DNA from: Sweltsa coloradensis
Lineage: Eukaryota > Arthropoda > Insecta > Plecoptera > Chloroperlidae
Direction: 5' to 3'
Assembly: GCA_024449915.1 (NCBI GenBank)
Contig: JAMZAV010000913.1
Span: 124,001 to 188,000, forward strand
DNA: 64,000 bases
Positions 22,395 through 34,270 of this stretch are shown piece by piece (the first letter of the stretch is position 1; every line of letters starts with the position of its first letter). The notes under the pieces were generated by a model. That model was not told the DNA's origin and searched no databases. It was given only the letters and a program-made list of their open reading frames with translations. A program made the translations under genes and the position numbers.

Positions 22395-22475
22395 CTAAAA
22401 GAGACTCAAAACATCGGGACCTTCTTCATTGGAAGCAAGGGCTCTAGCCACCGACTAACGAGCTATACAATTTTG
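22395..22475 (-). mobile_element. tRNA-like SINE head (family A type)
   Basis: Minus strand: TATAGCTCGTTAGTCGGTGG, then GCCCTTGCTTCCAATGAAGA and AGGTCCCGATGTTTTGAGTC. The CCAATGMAGAAGGTCC word is shared with the SINEs at 10451 and 25030. The B-box is mutated. A LINE 3' end lies directly beside it at 22483. Confidence 0.5.
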
Positions 22476-22482
22476 GACAAAC

Positions 22483-22552
22483 CTTTTATTTTATTTTCTA
22501 TTTATTTATTTATTTCTTAACATCTATCTTATTCAGTAGAAAAACTGTTTAT
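22483..22552 (-). mobile_element. LINE-type 3' end fragment
   Basis: TATTTATTTATTTATTTCTT then AACATCTATCTTATTCAGTA is the reverse complement of the ACTGAATAGGATAGACGTTAAATAAATAAATA terminus seen at 56050 and 58790. About 70 bp remains, so the copy is strongly 5' truncated. Confidence 0.6.
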
Positions 22553-22977
22553 AGTTATAAAGTTTATAAGATAAATACATTTTTATTTATTATTCAACCA
22601 TGTCTGATGCGAGATTTAAAAGTTTTTTACAGTTATTATTTACTTCTGATATGGCTTTTGAGTGAGAGTCTGATTTGATGTACGTGGATGGAATGATATC
22701 AATGTCTATAATATGTAAATAAAGCACTTTTTATATACAAATTGAGAGAAGGCCTGTATCTTGAAGATACATTGTTTGTACATGCGAAGTTACCACGGAA
22801 CTAAATATTTATAATGTCAGTTTTAATTCATTATTTGAAGTAAGGACATAAATTGGCCTGTAAATGCGATTTTCAAGAATACACATTATAAGACCCTGGG
22901 CTTGATTCCAAGTTGGGAAACCTTTTAAGATTTTAGCACAATACTGTCATACAACAGCTACCACCAAGAGTGGATAA

Positions 22978-23048
22978 ATAAAAATAATTTTAAAAGTTGT
23001 ATTATAGTCTGCCCACTCAGTCACAGAAGTGATTTTCAGTGGGTCACA
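22978..23048 (-). mobile_element. SINE family A, 3' part
   Basis: Minus strand: GACCCACTGAAAATCACTTC then GTGACTGAGTGGGCAGACTA, matching the 3' block of the SINE at 10451-10879 with a few changes. The rest of the element is lost. Confidence 0.65.
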
Positions 23049-24266
23049 TTAAATTGTATAAATTGTAATTTGTATTATTGTTTCTGCGCTTAGTGTTTGT
23101 AGTTAACATATTATATTATATTTTAATTTTAACCCGAGTGTCTCCGGCAGTTCGATATTATTGATAGATTGTGTAACAGTCCAAGGTGTTGGAACGAACT
23201 TCTCTACGCTAGACACGCAGATTACAGGGTTCCTAGCAATAAATCAGGTGCAATGGATCCCGGTATCTCGCCGGCGCAGTCACCATCTGCATACGAGGGC
23301 TCAGCCCACTTAATTACCACCAACTATTTGAGTAAAATATCTCCCGTGACTAAAAGCATACACTCAAATGAAAACGGAGACCGCTACTAAAAAACTATGT
23401 TATTATAGTTGATAGTGATACAAAGATGAATGGTACCACTAGGTTGGGGGAACACAACGTCGCATGAAAGTTGAAATATTAATCTTGTAAAATTTATGTA
23501 ATACATTTATTAATAAAAAAGAATAATGATTGTATAAAGTTGTCGTAACAATATCATATTTTTACTATGTAAAAAGCAGCAATGCTGTATTCAAGAATGT
23601 TTCAATAAGAAATACGCCTACATAAAAAAACGATTACAAGAAAAAAGCCTTGTGACGCCTTCTCCAGAAATTACTAATAAATAACTTTGTTTTGGAAAAA
23701 ATTTTTTTTTTTTAAATATTTGGAAATTTGTTTTTGGATTGTAGCTAAACAATCATAATTATGTTGGGTTATAAAAACAAGTAAACACAATTCGTTATCA
23801 ATATAAACGACTTTGATTTGTTGATTATTAGTAATGGTAAAATTAAAATAACTAAATTGAAGTATTGAGGCACTGAGTGTAGGTTAAGGAGAAATAAAAT
23901 AATTCCCACCATCAAAAAGTGCTCACATCACAATTAATAAACTACAAGTACCGTACGGTCTCGATAATCTTAGTCACTTTCATTTTTGTATTAGATTAAT
24001 ATGTTATATTTTGCATCACTATGCGTGTTTGACCTAACAACGATCATCAACATTATGTTTCATCATTGTGGCTGCCGCACAACGCAGAATTTGACAGACC
24101 CGTATATGTTCAATAAAATAAATTGTTCAGTGAACCTTGAAAAATTACCTCTCTCCTAATTTTGATGGCTTACAATTTATAATCACTCTACAAAACTTGG
24201 CCGACTAAAGTACAACTTGAATAATGGCTTTGGTGATCGGAATTTGTTTAGTTAGTTAATGTGATT
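23049..24266. other. intergenic, nothing recognised
   Basis: Mostly AT-rich. A 73-codon frame at 23169-23390 lies in a small balanced patch (CCGGTATCTCGCCGGCGCAG) but shows no motif or splice context. Confidence 0.4.
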
Positions 24267-24447
24267 CCAGGGCTCTGTCCACCACTGATTGCTATATTTC
24301 GATCTTTGGTTCGTTATCACTCACTCGTCGATTGCGTCGGGGCCTACAGGGTTAGCTTAGTCGCTTTGATATAATGTCCCCAACTGAAAATCAGTTATAT
24401 GACTGAGTGGGTAGTCTCTCAATACGAATTTATTTATTTAATTAGTG
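24267..24447 (+). mobile_element. SINE family A, 5'-truncated
   Basis: CACCACTGATTGCTATATTT leads through GATTGCGTCGGGGCCTACAG and CAACTGAAAATCAGTTATAT to GACTGAGTGGGTAGTCTC and an AATTTATTTATTTAATTA tail. The tRNA head and the first half of the body are absent. Confidence 0.85.
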
Positions 24448-25029
24448 AAGTCAGTGCCCACCACAAAGTTAAAAAATAAATACAAATTAAATGTTTGAAA
24501 TATTGAATTAAGCAAGTTCACTTTTTTTGTTAAGAAACCTTATGATACAGTTCTTTGTAGGGTGGGGATAATTGTTGAGTATTTGATCCCAAAGAAAAAT
24601 AATTCACAACCACAAACCGTGTAAGAGAAATACATTTATTTGCATGTCGATTTTCGTCTGTCTCAAAAGATAATATGCAGTAACTTGGAAAAGTAAACTG
24701 AAGAAAAAAACTGAGTATCGATTTACAAACCAGATGAAACTTTAATTGAATTATAAGTTTTTCCAAAAATTCGTTATTTACATTGAACGTTCCTATTATA
24801 AACAATCCAACGAGCACATGTCTTATACTTTCTACTATCGTACGTGCGAAACGAGCACCTAGCCACCCCTATCAATGTGCCAGGATTCCACTGAACGGTC
24901 TAGCGAGCTAATAACAAGGATTGAGTGACATCGATTACGCTTCTTTTGTTTGGTTGTGTTCCCCATTAAGGCGGTAGCGGCTGAAGCTGCGATCCTACAA
25001 ATTAGAGGCCATGTATCAAAACTCCGATA

Positions 25030-25437
25030 AACAAAGGGACGCCGTGGCCGAGAGACATCCACGTGCTTTGGACCCACTCGCACCTTGCAGTGCAAAGAGC
25101 TTAGAGGAGCTCGAGGTTCAGGGTTCGACTACCTACTTCCAATGCAGAAGATCCCGGGCTCGAATCTAGGTACAAAGAGTTTATTTTAGCGGTTTGGAAA
25201 GTGTAAACGGTGTCTTTTGAGTCGTCCTAGATAACGAATCACGTTGAAATCGTGCCCAACTAGTTTGGTCGGTGTTCCCTATTTAAAATACAGTTTTCTA
25301 GTTATAGTCATTGTTCGCACGTCGATGGCATCAGTGCTAACAGGGTTGGTCTGCTTTAAATTAAAGTACCCCAATAAAAATCAATTATGTGAATGAGTGG
25401 GTCGACTGAATGCAAATTGATTTTATTTGTTAATTTA
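25030..25437 (+). mobile_element. SINE family A, diverged, with doubled head
   Basis: The head has two B-box-like sites, GGGTTCGACTACC (25121-25133) and GGGCTCGAATCTAGG (25157-25171), about 36 bp apart. Upstream, GCCGTGGCCGAGAG is typical of a type II (Leu/Ser-like) tRNA start. The body follows with TTGAGTCGTCCTAGATAACG, GTCGATGGCATCAGTGC and AATGAGTGGGTCGACTG. It is the most diverged long copy in the window. The antisense frame at 24859-25095 overlaps its head. Confidence 0.75.
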
Positions 25438-26387
25438 CTGAAGGTTCAATTTCATCTCATACCTACCTACGAAATACCAATACAAGGTTAGGTTGTTTGA
25501 TGGTTTTTGCCATCGTCCTTTTTGTCATTAAATCAAAATACACGAAGTGGCTTTGACAGCATTGAAAGGTTCAGTTACTATTCTAAGAAACCATCAATAA
25601 TGGGCAACACTAAAGTTAAGCTATTTTCCCTTTTATGTATGCCATTTTATAATTTAACTTAACCCCACTTTCTTTTACGAGCTTGTACAAACTTAATTTT
25701 TTTTTAAATCTCTGTCCATGTGGCAATAGCAAATGAAACAACATAGTTTTGATATTAACTTACAAAATTATAATTTCGGTACACCATAGTCATAATATCA
25801 TAATAATTATATGAATTACACACGTTTACACGTTAACCAAGGTTATTTTTATTTTTATCCAGGTTAATAAGTTCTGTAACCAGAAAATTTAATTTAACTT
25901 TATTTGAAATATACGTTCAGTGTCAATATATTTTGTCTAGAAGCCTTGCGCACGTTTGTTTAACTAAATTTTCCTGCAACGCTAAATTATGAATTGTTTA
26001 AAATCAACATTTAAAGTAGATAATTAACTAAGCTATCACTATAATGTAAATATATTTTAATTTCAATCATGTTCCATTATCGCGTTGAGCCACTGACAAT
26101 AATGCAAGTGAATTGATATGTTAATTTCAATGCATTTAAACTTGATGATAATGAATGGGTTTCACAATGCGTTCAATCAACTAGGCTAATTTGGAGAGAA
26201 GAGTCAATGTATGATAGGCCTAACGTAGGTGTAATCATGGGGAAACTTCAACCACGCGTAAATCAGCACTATATAGTGCCCATTTGTGCTAGGTTGTGCC
26301 AGAAACAGATACAGGCCCCAAATGTTAACAACCCCCTGCAAACTCTTTTCGGTTGAAAGTCCTTTATATTTAAAATAGAAACGTTTT
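25438..26387. other. intergenic, nothing recognised
   Basis: Very AT-rich unique sequence without frames or repeats that I recognise. Confidence 0.5.
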
Positions 26388-26605
26388 TGTTTTATTATTA
26401 TTTAACAAACTGATTTACAAAGAAGGACAACTCAATAAATCGTAATACGTAGATGCAGATACAACAATGAACTACACTTAAATAAACATTTGAAATATTA
26501 ATATTACAACAACAATGTATTTAAACACAATAATTTTGGTAACAAATTCAAAAAGGATATTAAATGCAATTAATCAATGAACCAAAAATAAAAAGGGGGG
26601 AAAGA
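26388..26605 (-). mobile_element. LINE-type 3' end, ~220 bp
   Basis: Its reverse complement aligns along its length with 55845-56082 and 58580-58814. Shared words include GCATTTAATATCCTTTTTGA, GTAGTTCATTGTTGTATCTG and CTTTGTAAATCAGTTTGTTA. No reverse-transcriptase coding sequence is attached, as expected of 5'-truncated LINE copies. The class (for example CR1-like or RTE-like) cannot be told from the tail alone. Confidence 0.75.
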
Positions 26606-28591
26606 AAGAAAAAAAAAGGAAAAAAAAGAAAGAAAATCATCAAAAAAGAAAAACGAAAAAGTGAAGGTTAAAGGTTTTGTATTTTTTTCTCGTCTGCTGA
26701 TCTTACCCCCCCACAATTTTCAAAATGTATACCTAACTTATCTATGATTCGGTACCTATAATAGAGAAAACATTTATATTTACTAATTAATATATTTACA
26801 TTTTTTGTGAATGCTTGAACTATTCTTGTAAATATATTCTCCTCACGGTGACTGCAAATTTTAATTTTAAACTTAGGGTGAAATTAATATATTTTTCCTA
26901 TTTTATAGTGTTGTTGGTATCACAGCACATTACTTAGAGAACCATCCATGATTATTGGTGGATGCGATACAAGCTTATACTGTGTTAATATGTTAATTTT
27001 TAAAAATAAGATGTGAAATAATACACATCTACAAAACACAAGGGCGAATGTTTACAATTACAAATATTAGAATATATTAGTTTTATTTCATGAGATATTA
27101 ATTGGCCAGTGTGTCTGGAGTTCTAATCTTAATTAGCATTAAAAAAACAGCAATTTTTCTTGCGTTGCTATTTTGTTGTCACGTTCTGAAAATAAAAGGG
27201 TGAACCATTTATGACCCGGTGGCGGTATAGTTAATTGCAATTGCCACTCTTGCAATAAAAGTGTCGTAAAGCATCAACTAACATACACCCATAATTACAC
27301 TAAATGTACTTGAAGACCAGCACAGTTGCCGGAAACTACACTATAAGACTTATAAGCCCTTATTTAACCTGCGCTGCCTTTCCCAGCCACTTCATTCTCG
27401 AGCCCCATGCCTTTAAAAAACCGGAACCTAAAAACTTCCCCGAAAGAAGTAAATCATTTCAACCTTAATGACAAAAATTATCTCAAACCATCTTCATAAA
27501 TATACTATGACTTATTTAATATTTATTTTAACCTAAACAAGATTCTAGACCTATTAAACAGTTTATTAGTATAAGTCTAAAATTAGTGATCATGAAATGA
27601 CACCTGTTTTCTCCGTTGTTTGGGTGCTCGAGCCGCCATCTGCCGGGCAATACGAGGATCATAGCACTAGGGCAATTTATCATCTTTGCCATCCCGAGCA
27701 GGTGGCTTGCAAGGAAAGACGCAATATTACTTATGTTTTTATATTAATAATCTTAACACCTTTACTAATGATACCTCGTTATTCCTTCCTTAGAACCTTT
27801 ACCGGCTTAATGCTTGGCGATAGCATCACTAGATGAACATATGCAAATTAGTAACGGTCGGCTTGCGTTCGCATAATGACCCTAGTAATAGAGGCAACCC
27901 TACCAATGATAAAAAACATACATTTTAATTACTACTCTTGTAATAGACAATAGTGACAGCGATACGCGTAATCATACTTACGTTATATATTGAATGGAAC
28001 ACAATAGCGTAACATATATTATCAAAGCAATATAAAACACCGCGAAGGATGGATTGAAAAAGCGTGAAAATCAGATTTACACAGTGTTTCTCCTCTCATC
28101 CGAGGCTTCATGCATAAACCTATTTATGTGATTTTCATACCTATACTTAACATTAATCTTGTAGAGAGGTTCGCTTTAAATAATGAAATAGTTTTAGTCA
28201 TAAAACATTTAGTATGGGTATGTGTGAGTTAACTATTTAAATACAGTAAGTTAACTCCCCTGTTTCACTTTTCGTGTCAATAAATTTCTGGCTCTCGGGA
28301 TACAATATTAGGTTTTTAAATATTCACACCATTCAATTTATTGTTATAAAATTATCATAACCAATTTGAATTTGATAACCTTTAGAGTTAGACAAACATC
28401 TTGCTACGTAGGCTACTTTCTAATACAACTATTGGTTGATTAAATATGTGTGTTTTCATGTCTGAAATATTCCCAAATTTGAACAGATCAAACAAACAAA
28501 TCTCGGAAATCTTAGTTTTAAATTAGAATCCCTAGGAAACGTATATGCCTAAGCTTTTTTCAAGCAATTTGAAACCCATGTTGTGATGCAA
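26606..28591. other. intergenic, nothing recognised
   Basis: An A/G-rich low-complexity tract (26585-26665) is followed by unique AT-rich DNA. A 79-codon frame at 27597-27836 encodes a possible hydrophobic segment (VFILIILTPLLMI) but no family was recognised. Confidence 0.45.
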
Positions 28592-28752
28592 CTAGGAAAA
28601 CGCTGAAGTCCCGCCGCGTTGATGGATGAGCTTTTATAAGTTTTTAGTTTGTGGGATATCTTTACTTTTGCAAGTGCTTTGTTTGCTGCCTACGCATTGT
28701 AGGTGATTGTTGTCAAGTTTCTGTTGTTAATTGTCAATTGTTATTTACCGTA

Positions 28753-29098
28753 AAAAACTTATATCAAAAGCTTTATTTCTATGAATACTGGCTAACTTTT
28801 TCAACTTTTTCTTTCAAAAGGTACTGCATCACCATAACCTTAATGTCATGTATAATATGAACGTTGTAGCCCACCCGTTTGGTCAGAATTGGCCCAAATG
28901 GCACGAAACTATCGCACAAAAATCCAAAAACTTATATCAAAAGCTTTATTTCTATGGATCCTGACTAATTTTTTCAACTTTTTCTTTCAAAATGTACTAC
29001 ATCACCATAACCTTAATGTCCATGTGAAATATGAACGTTGTAGCCCCACCCGTTTGGTCAGAATTGGCCCAAATGGCACGAAAATATCGCACAAAAAA
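28753..29098 (-). repeat. two 173-bp core units of pearl-like element
   Basis: Both units begin AAAAACTTATATCAAAAGCT (28753 and 28926) and end near GGCACGAAA then CTATCGCACAAAAA. They differ at about a dozen positions. The same unit occurs about twice in the element at 54452 (about 174 bp apart) and once in that at 40926. Confidence 0.85.
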
Positions 29099-29257
29099 TC
29101 GAAAAAACCCGTAAAAGTACGATATTCATGAGAAATATTTCTTCGATTGTACCCAAAAACAATACAGCTCTAAGTTCAGAGATTTCGAAGGTCCCCTCCA
29201 ATTTTTATCAAGATCGGATATGCCGTTTGCCCGGTAGAGAGCGAACAAACAGACAAA

Positions 29258-29385
29258 AAAAAAACAAAAACAAAAACAAAAACAAAAACAAAAACAAAAA
29301 CAAAAACAAAAACAAAACAAAAACAAAAACAAAAACAAAAACAAAAACAAAAACAAAAACAAAAACAAACAAACAAACAAACAAA
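29258..29385 (+). repeat. (CAAAAA)n microsatellite
   Basis: This hexanucleotide array ends in a CAAA run and lies inside the pearl-like element at 28592-29447. The long K/N/T and F/C/V frames across it on both strands are artefacts. Confidence 0.95.
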
Positions 29386-29447
29386 AAAACACCCGAGCTA
29401 ATTTTTTGGGGATCAGTGAAATTGAAGTCTTCGCTTCGCTCATCCAA

Positions 29448-30140
29448 TAAAAATACATATTTGTTCGGTGAGAAATGCTTTTGACAAATTGATTTGCAAA
29501 AATCTCGGCTTACTTAATAATTCAACAATTGAAACTTGTATGTTTGTTGGGGATAGGTTAGACCAGCAATAATTTTGTTACCTTATATCTTGGGGGGGGG
29601 GGGGAGGATAAGTTGGAACAATGAAATGATGTGGTAGCCACAGTAAACTGTAATGTGGCCAAACTAATATAGGATAGGATCTAAATAATTTTTTTTAATG
29701 AAGAAACGAACGGTTAAATCGACTATTAAATCATCATAAATTAGTCAAAAATGAATGCTATTGTTGTTTTGAGCTATCACCAGTTGATAGGTTGATAAGA
29801 AGTAAAATACATATTCTGTATTTCTGTTCAAACATTATTCGCTTCGACAACACTATCAAACACTACCGTGGCCATCAAATTGCGGAAACTCTAGAAAATA
29901 ATATGTTCTTGGTATAAGCTCAACTAGAATAGCGACGCCGTTCGCGGTAGAATCAAGATAACATTAAAGATATGAAATTACCAAAAAGGGCAAGTGTATA
30001 AAACATCTGGTTACACGTAGGTTAACTTATGATCAACTTGCGTATATAATACATAGAACATTCTTTTAATCTTTGAATTACATAAATATATGATCGCATT
30101 TGTAAGAATATCAATGAGTTATTCTCAATTGTAAAAATAA
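29448..30140. other. intergenic, nothing recognised
   Basis: Unique AT-rich DNA with a 13-base G run at 29592-29604. Confidence 0.5.
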
Positions 30141-30304
30141 GTGCTTACTTATGCGAAGACGAGGTGCAACAATAGCGCAGGAATAATAAGCAGAAGCCCA
30201 GAGCTGTCACTTGAGGCTAATGGTGTTGATGTCCACGAAATGACTCTAAAAGGTGTCACACCAACTTTCCTCCCGCCATCCGCTGTAGCACACGATTATA
30301 AATT

Positions 30305-30375
30305 AGGACGCAGGTCCGAAGTACATCGCTCTACGAGGACGTGGTTCGAATCCCGCATAAGGCACGGGTTTCTGT
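30305..30375 (+). pseudogene. tRNA-like sequence, B-box intact
   Basis: CGAAGTACATCGCTCTACGA is followed by GGACGTGGTTCGAATCCCGC with a good B-box at 30343-30354. Upstream A-box similarity is weak (TTAGGACGCAGG), and no acceptor pairing is found. Most likely a SINE head or tRNA relic. Confidence 0.4.
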
Positions 30376-30879
30376 AATCGTCCTTCATCTTCACCATCAC
30401 CACTTATCGTCTCAAATGGCCTTAGTGCATTACTATGAAACGTTAAGTAACAATAATCATCATTAATAATCACCTTCAGTCCAAAAAAAAACTATAATAA
30501 TACGTATTGACTATTCACAACATATTATATCATTATTATTATATCATAACATATTCATAAAATAAACAATGACTTATTTTTTACACGAAAATAAATATCA
30601 GGATAACTTGGATCAAAGTATTAAATTTAAATTGGATGCAAAACGGGCCCCAGTCCCTAGACATTAGGACACTCATTTGTCAACTCAGCACTCCAGAAAC
30701 GTATACAATGAAGAAGTCCAATAGATGTAGCGAAATTACCCGTTTTGTAATTAATTGTATTAAATTATAGCGTACTTATTTAATGTATATAAAAGTATAG
30801 ACTGTTAGTTAAGATGAAGACAACATAAATAAATGAAAAGACAAGATCATGTAGAATATGTTTCCCACGCTCTCATTAT
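30376..30879. other. intergenic, nothing recognised
   Basis: AT-rich DNA with short ATTATTAT runs near 30525-30550. Confidence 0.45.
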
Positions 30880-31200
30880 CTGTTGTTGATCTTGACTTCC
30901 ATGCACCCAGCTCGCAGTAGAATGTACTGTTCGGCTCGTTACAGACACCTAGACTTCCGTCAGCAACTCAGAGAGGTCGTAGGAAAGCCCCCTGAGAGCG
31001 TTGCTTATTACGCGGCGGACCTCGGGACTTCTGTGGTTTTACTCAATTTAATTTATGCGCGGACACAGAAGCCGCCTGCGCAATAAACATAACAACAACC
31101 ACGGCTAATGAGGTTGAGTTACTTACTGTGGCTGACATCCGCCAACCTCCTGCAGCCAATCACTATAGGATGCAACCGGCGTAGGAAGCTATCGGAGATA
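30880..31200. promoter_or_regulatory. candidate regulatory island or lost exon
   Basis: This is a stretch of balanced composition with a 67-codon frame (30883-31086). ATTTATGCGCGG and CCGCCTGCGCAATAAA lie opposed around 31050-31087, forming an imperfect inverted pair with Hox/CDX-like TTTATG and CAATAAA edges. There are no splice sites of note. Regulatory use is inference. Confidence 0.2.
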
Positions 31201-31263
31201 GCGCGTCACTTTACTCAGGGTTGAGTTCCTTTTAATACAGATAGGAACTTTTAACTCCTACTA

Positions 31264-31725
31264 CTAGGAAGCTTCGAAAACGCTTTTTCAGGCGCGTTGT
31301 TGGACGAGCGTAATTTAAAAAAAAACAAACGGAAAAAACGTAAAATTGCGATTTTCATAAGAAATAGTTTTTCGATTACGCTCAAATTTCACACGAATAT
31401 ATTAATTTATAAAATAAAGGATCTGTGCAAAAATAATTACAATCGTATAAAGCATGTAGGTGTTATAAGCCAAAGAAATGTTTAAAATCGAAAAAAATCG
31501 TAAAATTGCGATTTTTCATGAGAAATAATTTTTCGATTGCACTAAAAAACGTGGCAGTTCTAAGTTCAGAAATTTCGAAGGCCTCCAGAAAATTTCATCG
31601 CGATTGGACGGTTTAGCCGGATCGTGTTAACAGAAACACAAAATACAAAAGATAAAAAACATTCCGGATTATTTTCTCCAGTGTCGTAGAATGGAATCTT
31701 CGCTTCGTTCGCTACGCTCATCCAA
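31264..31725 (-). mobile_element. pearl/Helentron-like element, diverged copy E
   Basis: Minus strand start TTGGATGAGCGTAGCGAACG (ending 31725) and end CTTCCTAG (31264). In between, plus-strand AAAATTGCGATTTTTCATGA and AGTTCTAAGTTCAGAAATTT match the left region of the copy at 28592 (CTCTAAGTTCAGAGATTTCG). The hexanucleotide microsatellite and the core repeat are reduced or absent. An internal repeat of the AAATCGTAAAATTGCGAT block occurs at about 31340 and 31492. Confidence 0.65.
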
Positions 31726-32832
31726 AAACTGTGTTACTTCCAAAACAAAATTAATAACGTTACGCTTCTTCATTAAGTTTCAGTTGGAGACTTTAAATAC
31801 GTCCAGAAAAAAATATGACCAAAACCACTTGATTGGTTGATTTACAAACAATTTATTGATTATATTTGTTATCGAATGTGTGTTGTTGTATTATTTAATA
31901 TTTTTATAAATCTACAGCTATCTACAATAAAAAATACTGCATGCGTGATCGAAAACCTTCGTTCTCAAAATCCAATTCTATGAGTCATAAATCGCTCTCG
32001 AGGTTATATTTAAAACTTTGTGTAACTATTCAGATCCTTTTTGAAGAGGTAATTTTAGCTTTTACTAGTTTCTTTTATAGACCACAATTTGCAGTGCAGC
32101 ACTCAACATTGTTTGGAACCTAGCAGGAATCCTACAACCTCCCCATCTGAAATGTGCTACGTCACAGATAAATAATTAGGTTACCATTTTTTCGTTTAAA
32201 TGATCTTGCTATATTACAATACAGAACAAGAACACGAAACGTTTATTATACTTGCGAATCATGTGAGAATGATACCCCTTTCCGACAAACGTGCATGTAA
32301 TGATCGACATGAACCGCGAGGTACTTTCAGTGAGGGTATAATGGTTGTTAAATCTTAATTAATGTCTGGTTTCACTATCACACACAAAACTGCAATACAT
32401 ATTGAATTTTAATTACCTACTAATTACCTAGTCCTAGCCAAATAGGAAACGTGGGGGTCACATTTCACCTCAATTTTGACCTCAATCAATCAACATCAAT
32501 AAAAAATATCCAGTCTTACGGCTTTCTAAAAAGAAAATGTTTTGCGACCTAGTGACATGCTTTTATGAATGACAAGTTGGATGAAAATATTCACCTGTAC
32601 CGTGTGCAAGTATGCTATGTAATTAAGGTTTCGGTTCTTAAACCCCATGTCCAGCATTCTTTCAACGAATACACTATGGTAGATATCAAGGAGAATATTT
32701 TACTATACCCACATTTATCCGAATCATCATTATTAGACCAAGTACAACCCATCTCACGCAACTCGTCACATTAAAATAATGCAGATTTTCGTGCTTCGCA
32801 AGTTCATTCAGTTGCTTCAGTCCAGCTTATAA
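31726..32832. other. intergenic, nothing recognised
   Basis: Unique AT-rich sequence. Short frames at 31941-32123 and 32565-32774 were inspected without support. Confidence 0.45.
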
Positions 32833-32931
32833 AGAAACCTTCAATGGTCGCCCAACGCAATCTCACTACTACTGCAATGCAATCCTTCACACCTTGATTT
32901 ACTCAGTGCGGTTAGTTTGCTGTTTCGGCCC

Positions 32932-33072
32932 ATGCACTATGCGGTTGTGCGAAGTATGCAGAATGAGGTATGTACGCATTCTGTGGTTGCCAGGAAGTTA
33001 ACTCTCGACAAGGTTCCCGTGCGATTCAACCAAGAGCTTCACACTAAACTAGATTTATCTCCCAACGGATGA
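32932..33072 (+). CDS. possible coding segment, unknown protein
   Basis: An open stretch of 79 codons (32833-33069, stop at 33070) has its first ATG at 32932, encoding MHYAVVRSMQNEVCTHSVVA and onward to a stop after KLDLSPNG. Amino-acid use looks protein-like and the DNA is more balanced than its surroundings. A donor-like GAG/GTATGT at about 32967 is present, but no acceptor at a workable distance was found. No family was recognised; chance is quite possible. Confidence 0.15.
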   Translation: MHYAVVRSMQNEVCTHSVVARKLTLDKVPVRFNQELHTKLDLSPNG

Positions 33073-34019
33073 GCTCGCTTTACTTACTCGGATTTTCTCG
33101 TAACGATTATGTAGCAGAAGTATCACGTATTATTGTGTCACCACCAACCGTTTTGGAATTCTTTTCAGGTACAAGAAAAACATCAGGGTATGACATCAAG
33201 CTTAATGACACAATTCAAGGTTTGAGTTGACATCAACATTTATAAACTTTTGTGGGGAGCGTTTTGATATCTTACACATTTTTTAACATAACATTTTGAT
33301 TCTTTTACTTAATTAAATTTTATATTCTAGAAAGAAAACAATGATAACAATTCACCATTTTTTAAATACAGTGGAAAATTGAACGTTTCAGTCTTAAATT
33401 AAAAGGTAAGCTTCTCTAGTATGACATAGCATGGTTGTTACAGTCTTACACAATACAAAATAATAGAGAACTAGTACCACTGTCCCAGTTAGAAAAATTA
33501 CCATAGCACCAGTTTCATGTTGTTCATTTCAAAAATATATCTGTTATTTTTTTCCAATAACGCAAAGCTTTTTATAATCATAACGAAATTCTCACAAAAT
33601 TTAAAATTATGTTACTATGTTATAAAAAGCACGATTCAACGTTAGAGAACTACAGTACAAGCAAGTTTGGAAAATGAATTGCTTTTTTTTGTAATACTGG
33701 AATGTTTGACTTTCGTGGTTCGTATAAAAAAGGAACTGCCACGTTCAAATGTTCGCTCAAAATAGTAATTATAGTTCTGTCGAACTCTGGCACCAAAGCA
33801 TATTTTCTTTGGCCATTTCAACACGTGCATATAATATTCACCCACAGGTCTTCGCTATTTCAACAACTTGGCAATGTTTTAATCATGAGTACAAGAAAGA
33901 CGTCCGTACAAGATGTGTCCCCTAAAAACTCCCTCCCACCTCCTGCTAACTTTCTGCCTAGGTCGTCTTCCTAACTAAAAGTCCCTCCCACTCTAATACA
34001 AGTTTCAGCCACACAAGTT
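33073..34019. other. intergenic, nothing recognised
   Basis: AT-rich DNA. A polypyrimidine-AG (TTCTTTTCAG) at about 33160-33169 looks like a splice acceptor but no reading frame follows. Confidence 0.4.
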
Positions 34020-34270
34020 GTCTTAATTCTGGCCAACAGACGCCACGCAATAGATGTTCACACGGGGAGGAATAGTAACAATCGGGTAGCATTGTGCTGG
34101 GCGCTTCCTGTATCAAAAGCACCTCATTTGCATAGATCTCGCTTCGCGGAGCGGGAATTGGCGGTGTCCAAACGGGGGGTGACGGAATTACAGGCTGGGT
34201 GACTGGATCTATTTAGCGAGTCATGACTGAGGAAGGCTGATTACAGGGCCCGATGTACGTGGCTATAGCT
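34020..34270. promoter_or_regulatory. candidate regulatory island
   Basis: Balanced, repeat-free sequence with an octamer ATTTGCAT (POU-type) at 34126-34133, TATCAAAAG (TCF-like) 15 bp upstream and GAGTCATGACTGA near 34218. No frame was found. The call rests on composition and motifs only. Confidence 0.2.

Larger units (their letters stand above)
28592..29447 (-). mobile_element. pearl/Helentron-like non-autonomous element, copy B
   Basis: Read on the minus strand it starts TTGGATGAGCGAAGCGAAGA (ending 29447). It then holds an (AAAAAC)n microsatellite, a conserved left region, two tandem 173-bp core units (plus-strand coordinates 28753-28925 and 28926-29098) and a right region. The right end carries inverted GCTCATCC, AACGC...GCGTT and the terminus TTTTCCTAG. 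The flanks are A before and T after. CTAG terminus, 3' hairpin, A|T target without duplication and 5' end inverted inside the 3' end are Helitron/Helentron hallmarks. Microsatellite plus repeated core is the plan of bivalve 'pearl' elements. No Rep or helicase frame is present. Confidence 0.8.

Noticed and set aside
29126..29484. Open frames of 110 and 118 codons on opposite strands
   Set aside because: Both are produced by the (CAAAAA)n microsatellite inside a pearl-like element; the proteins are pure low complexity.
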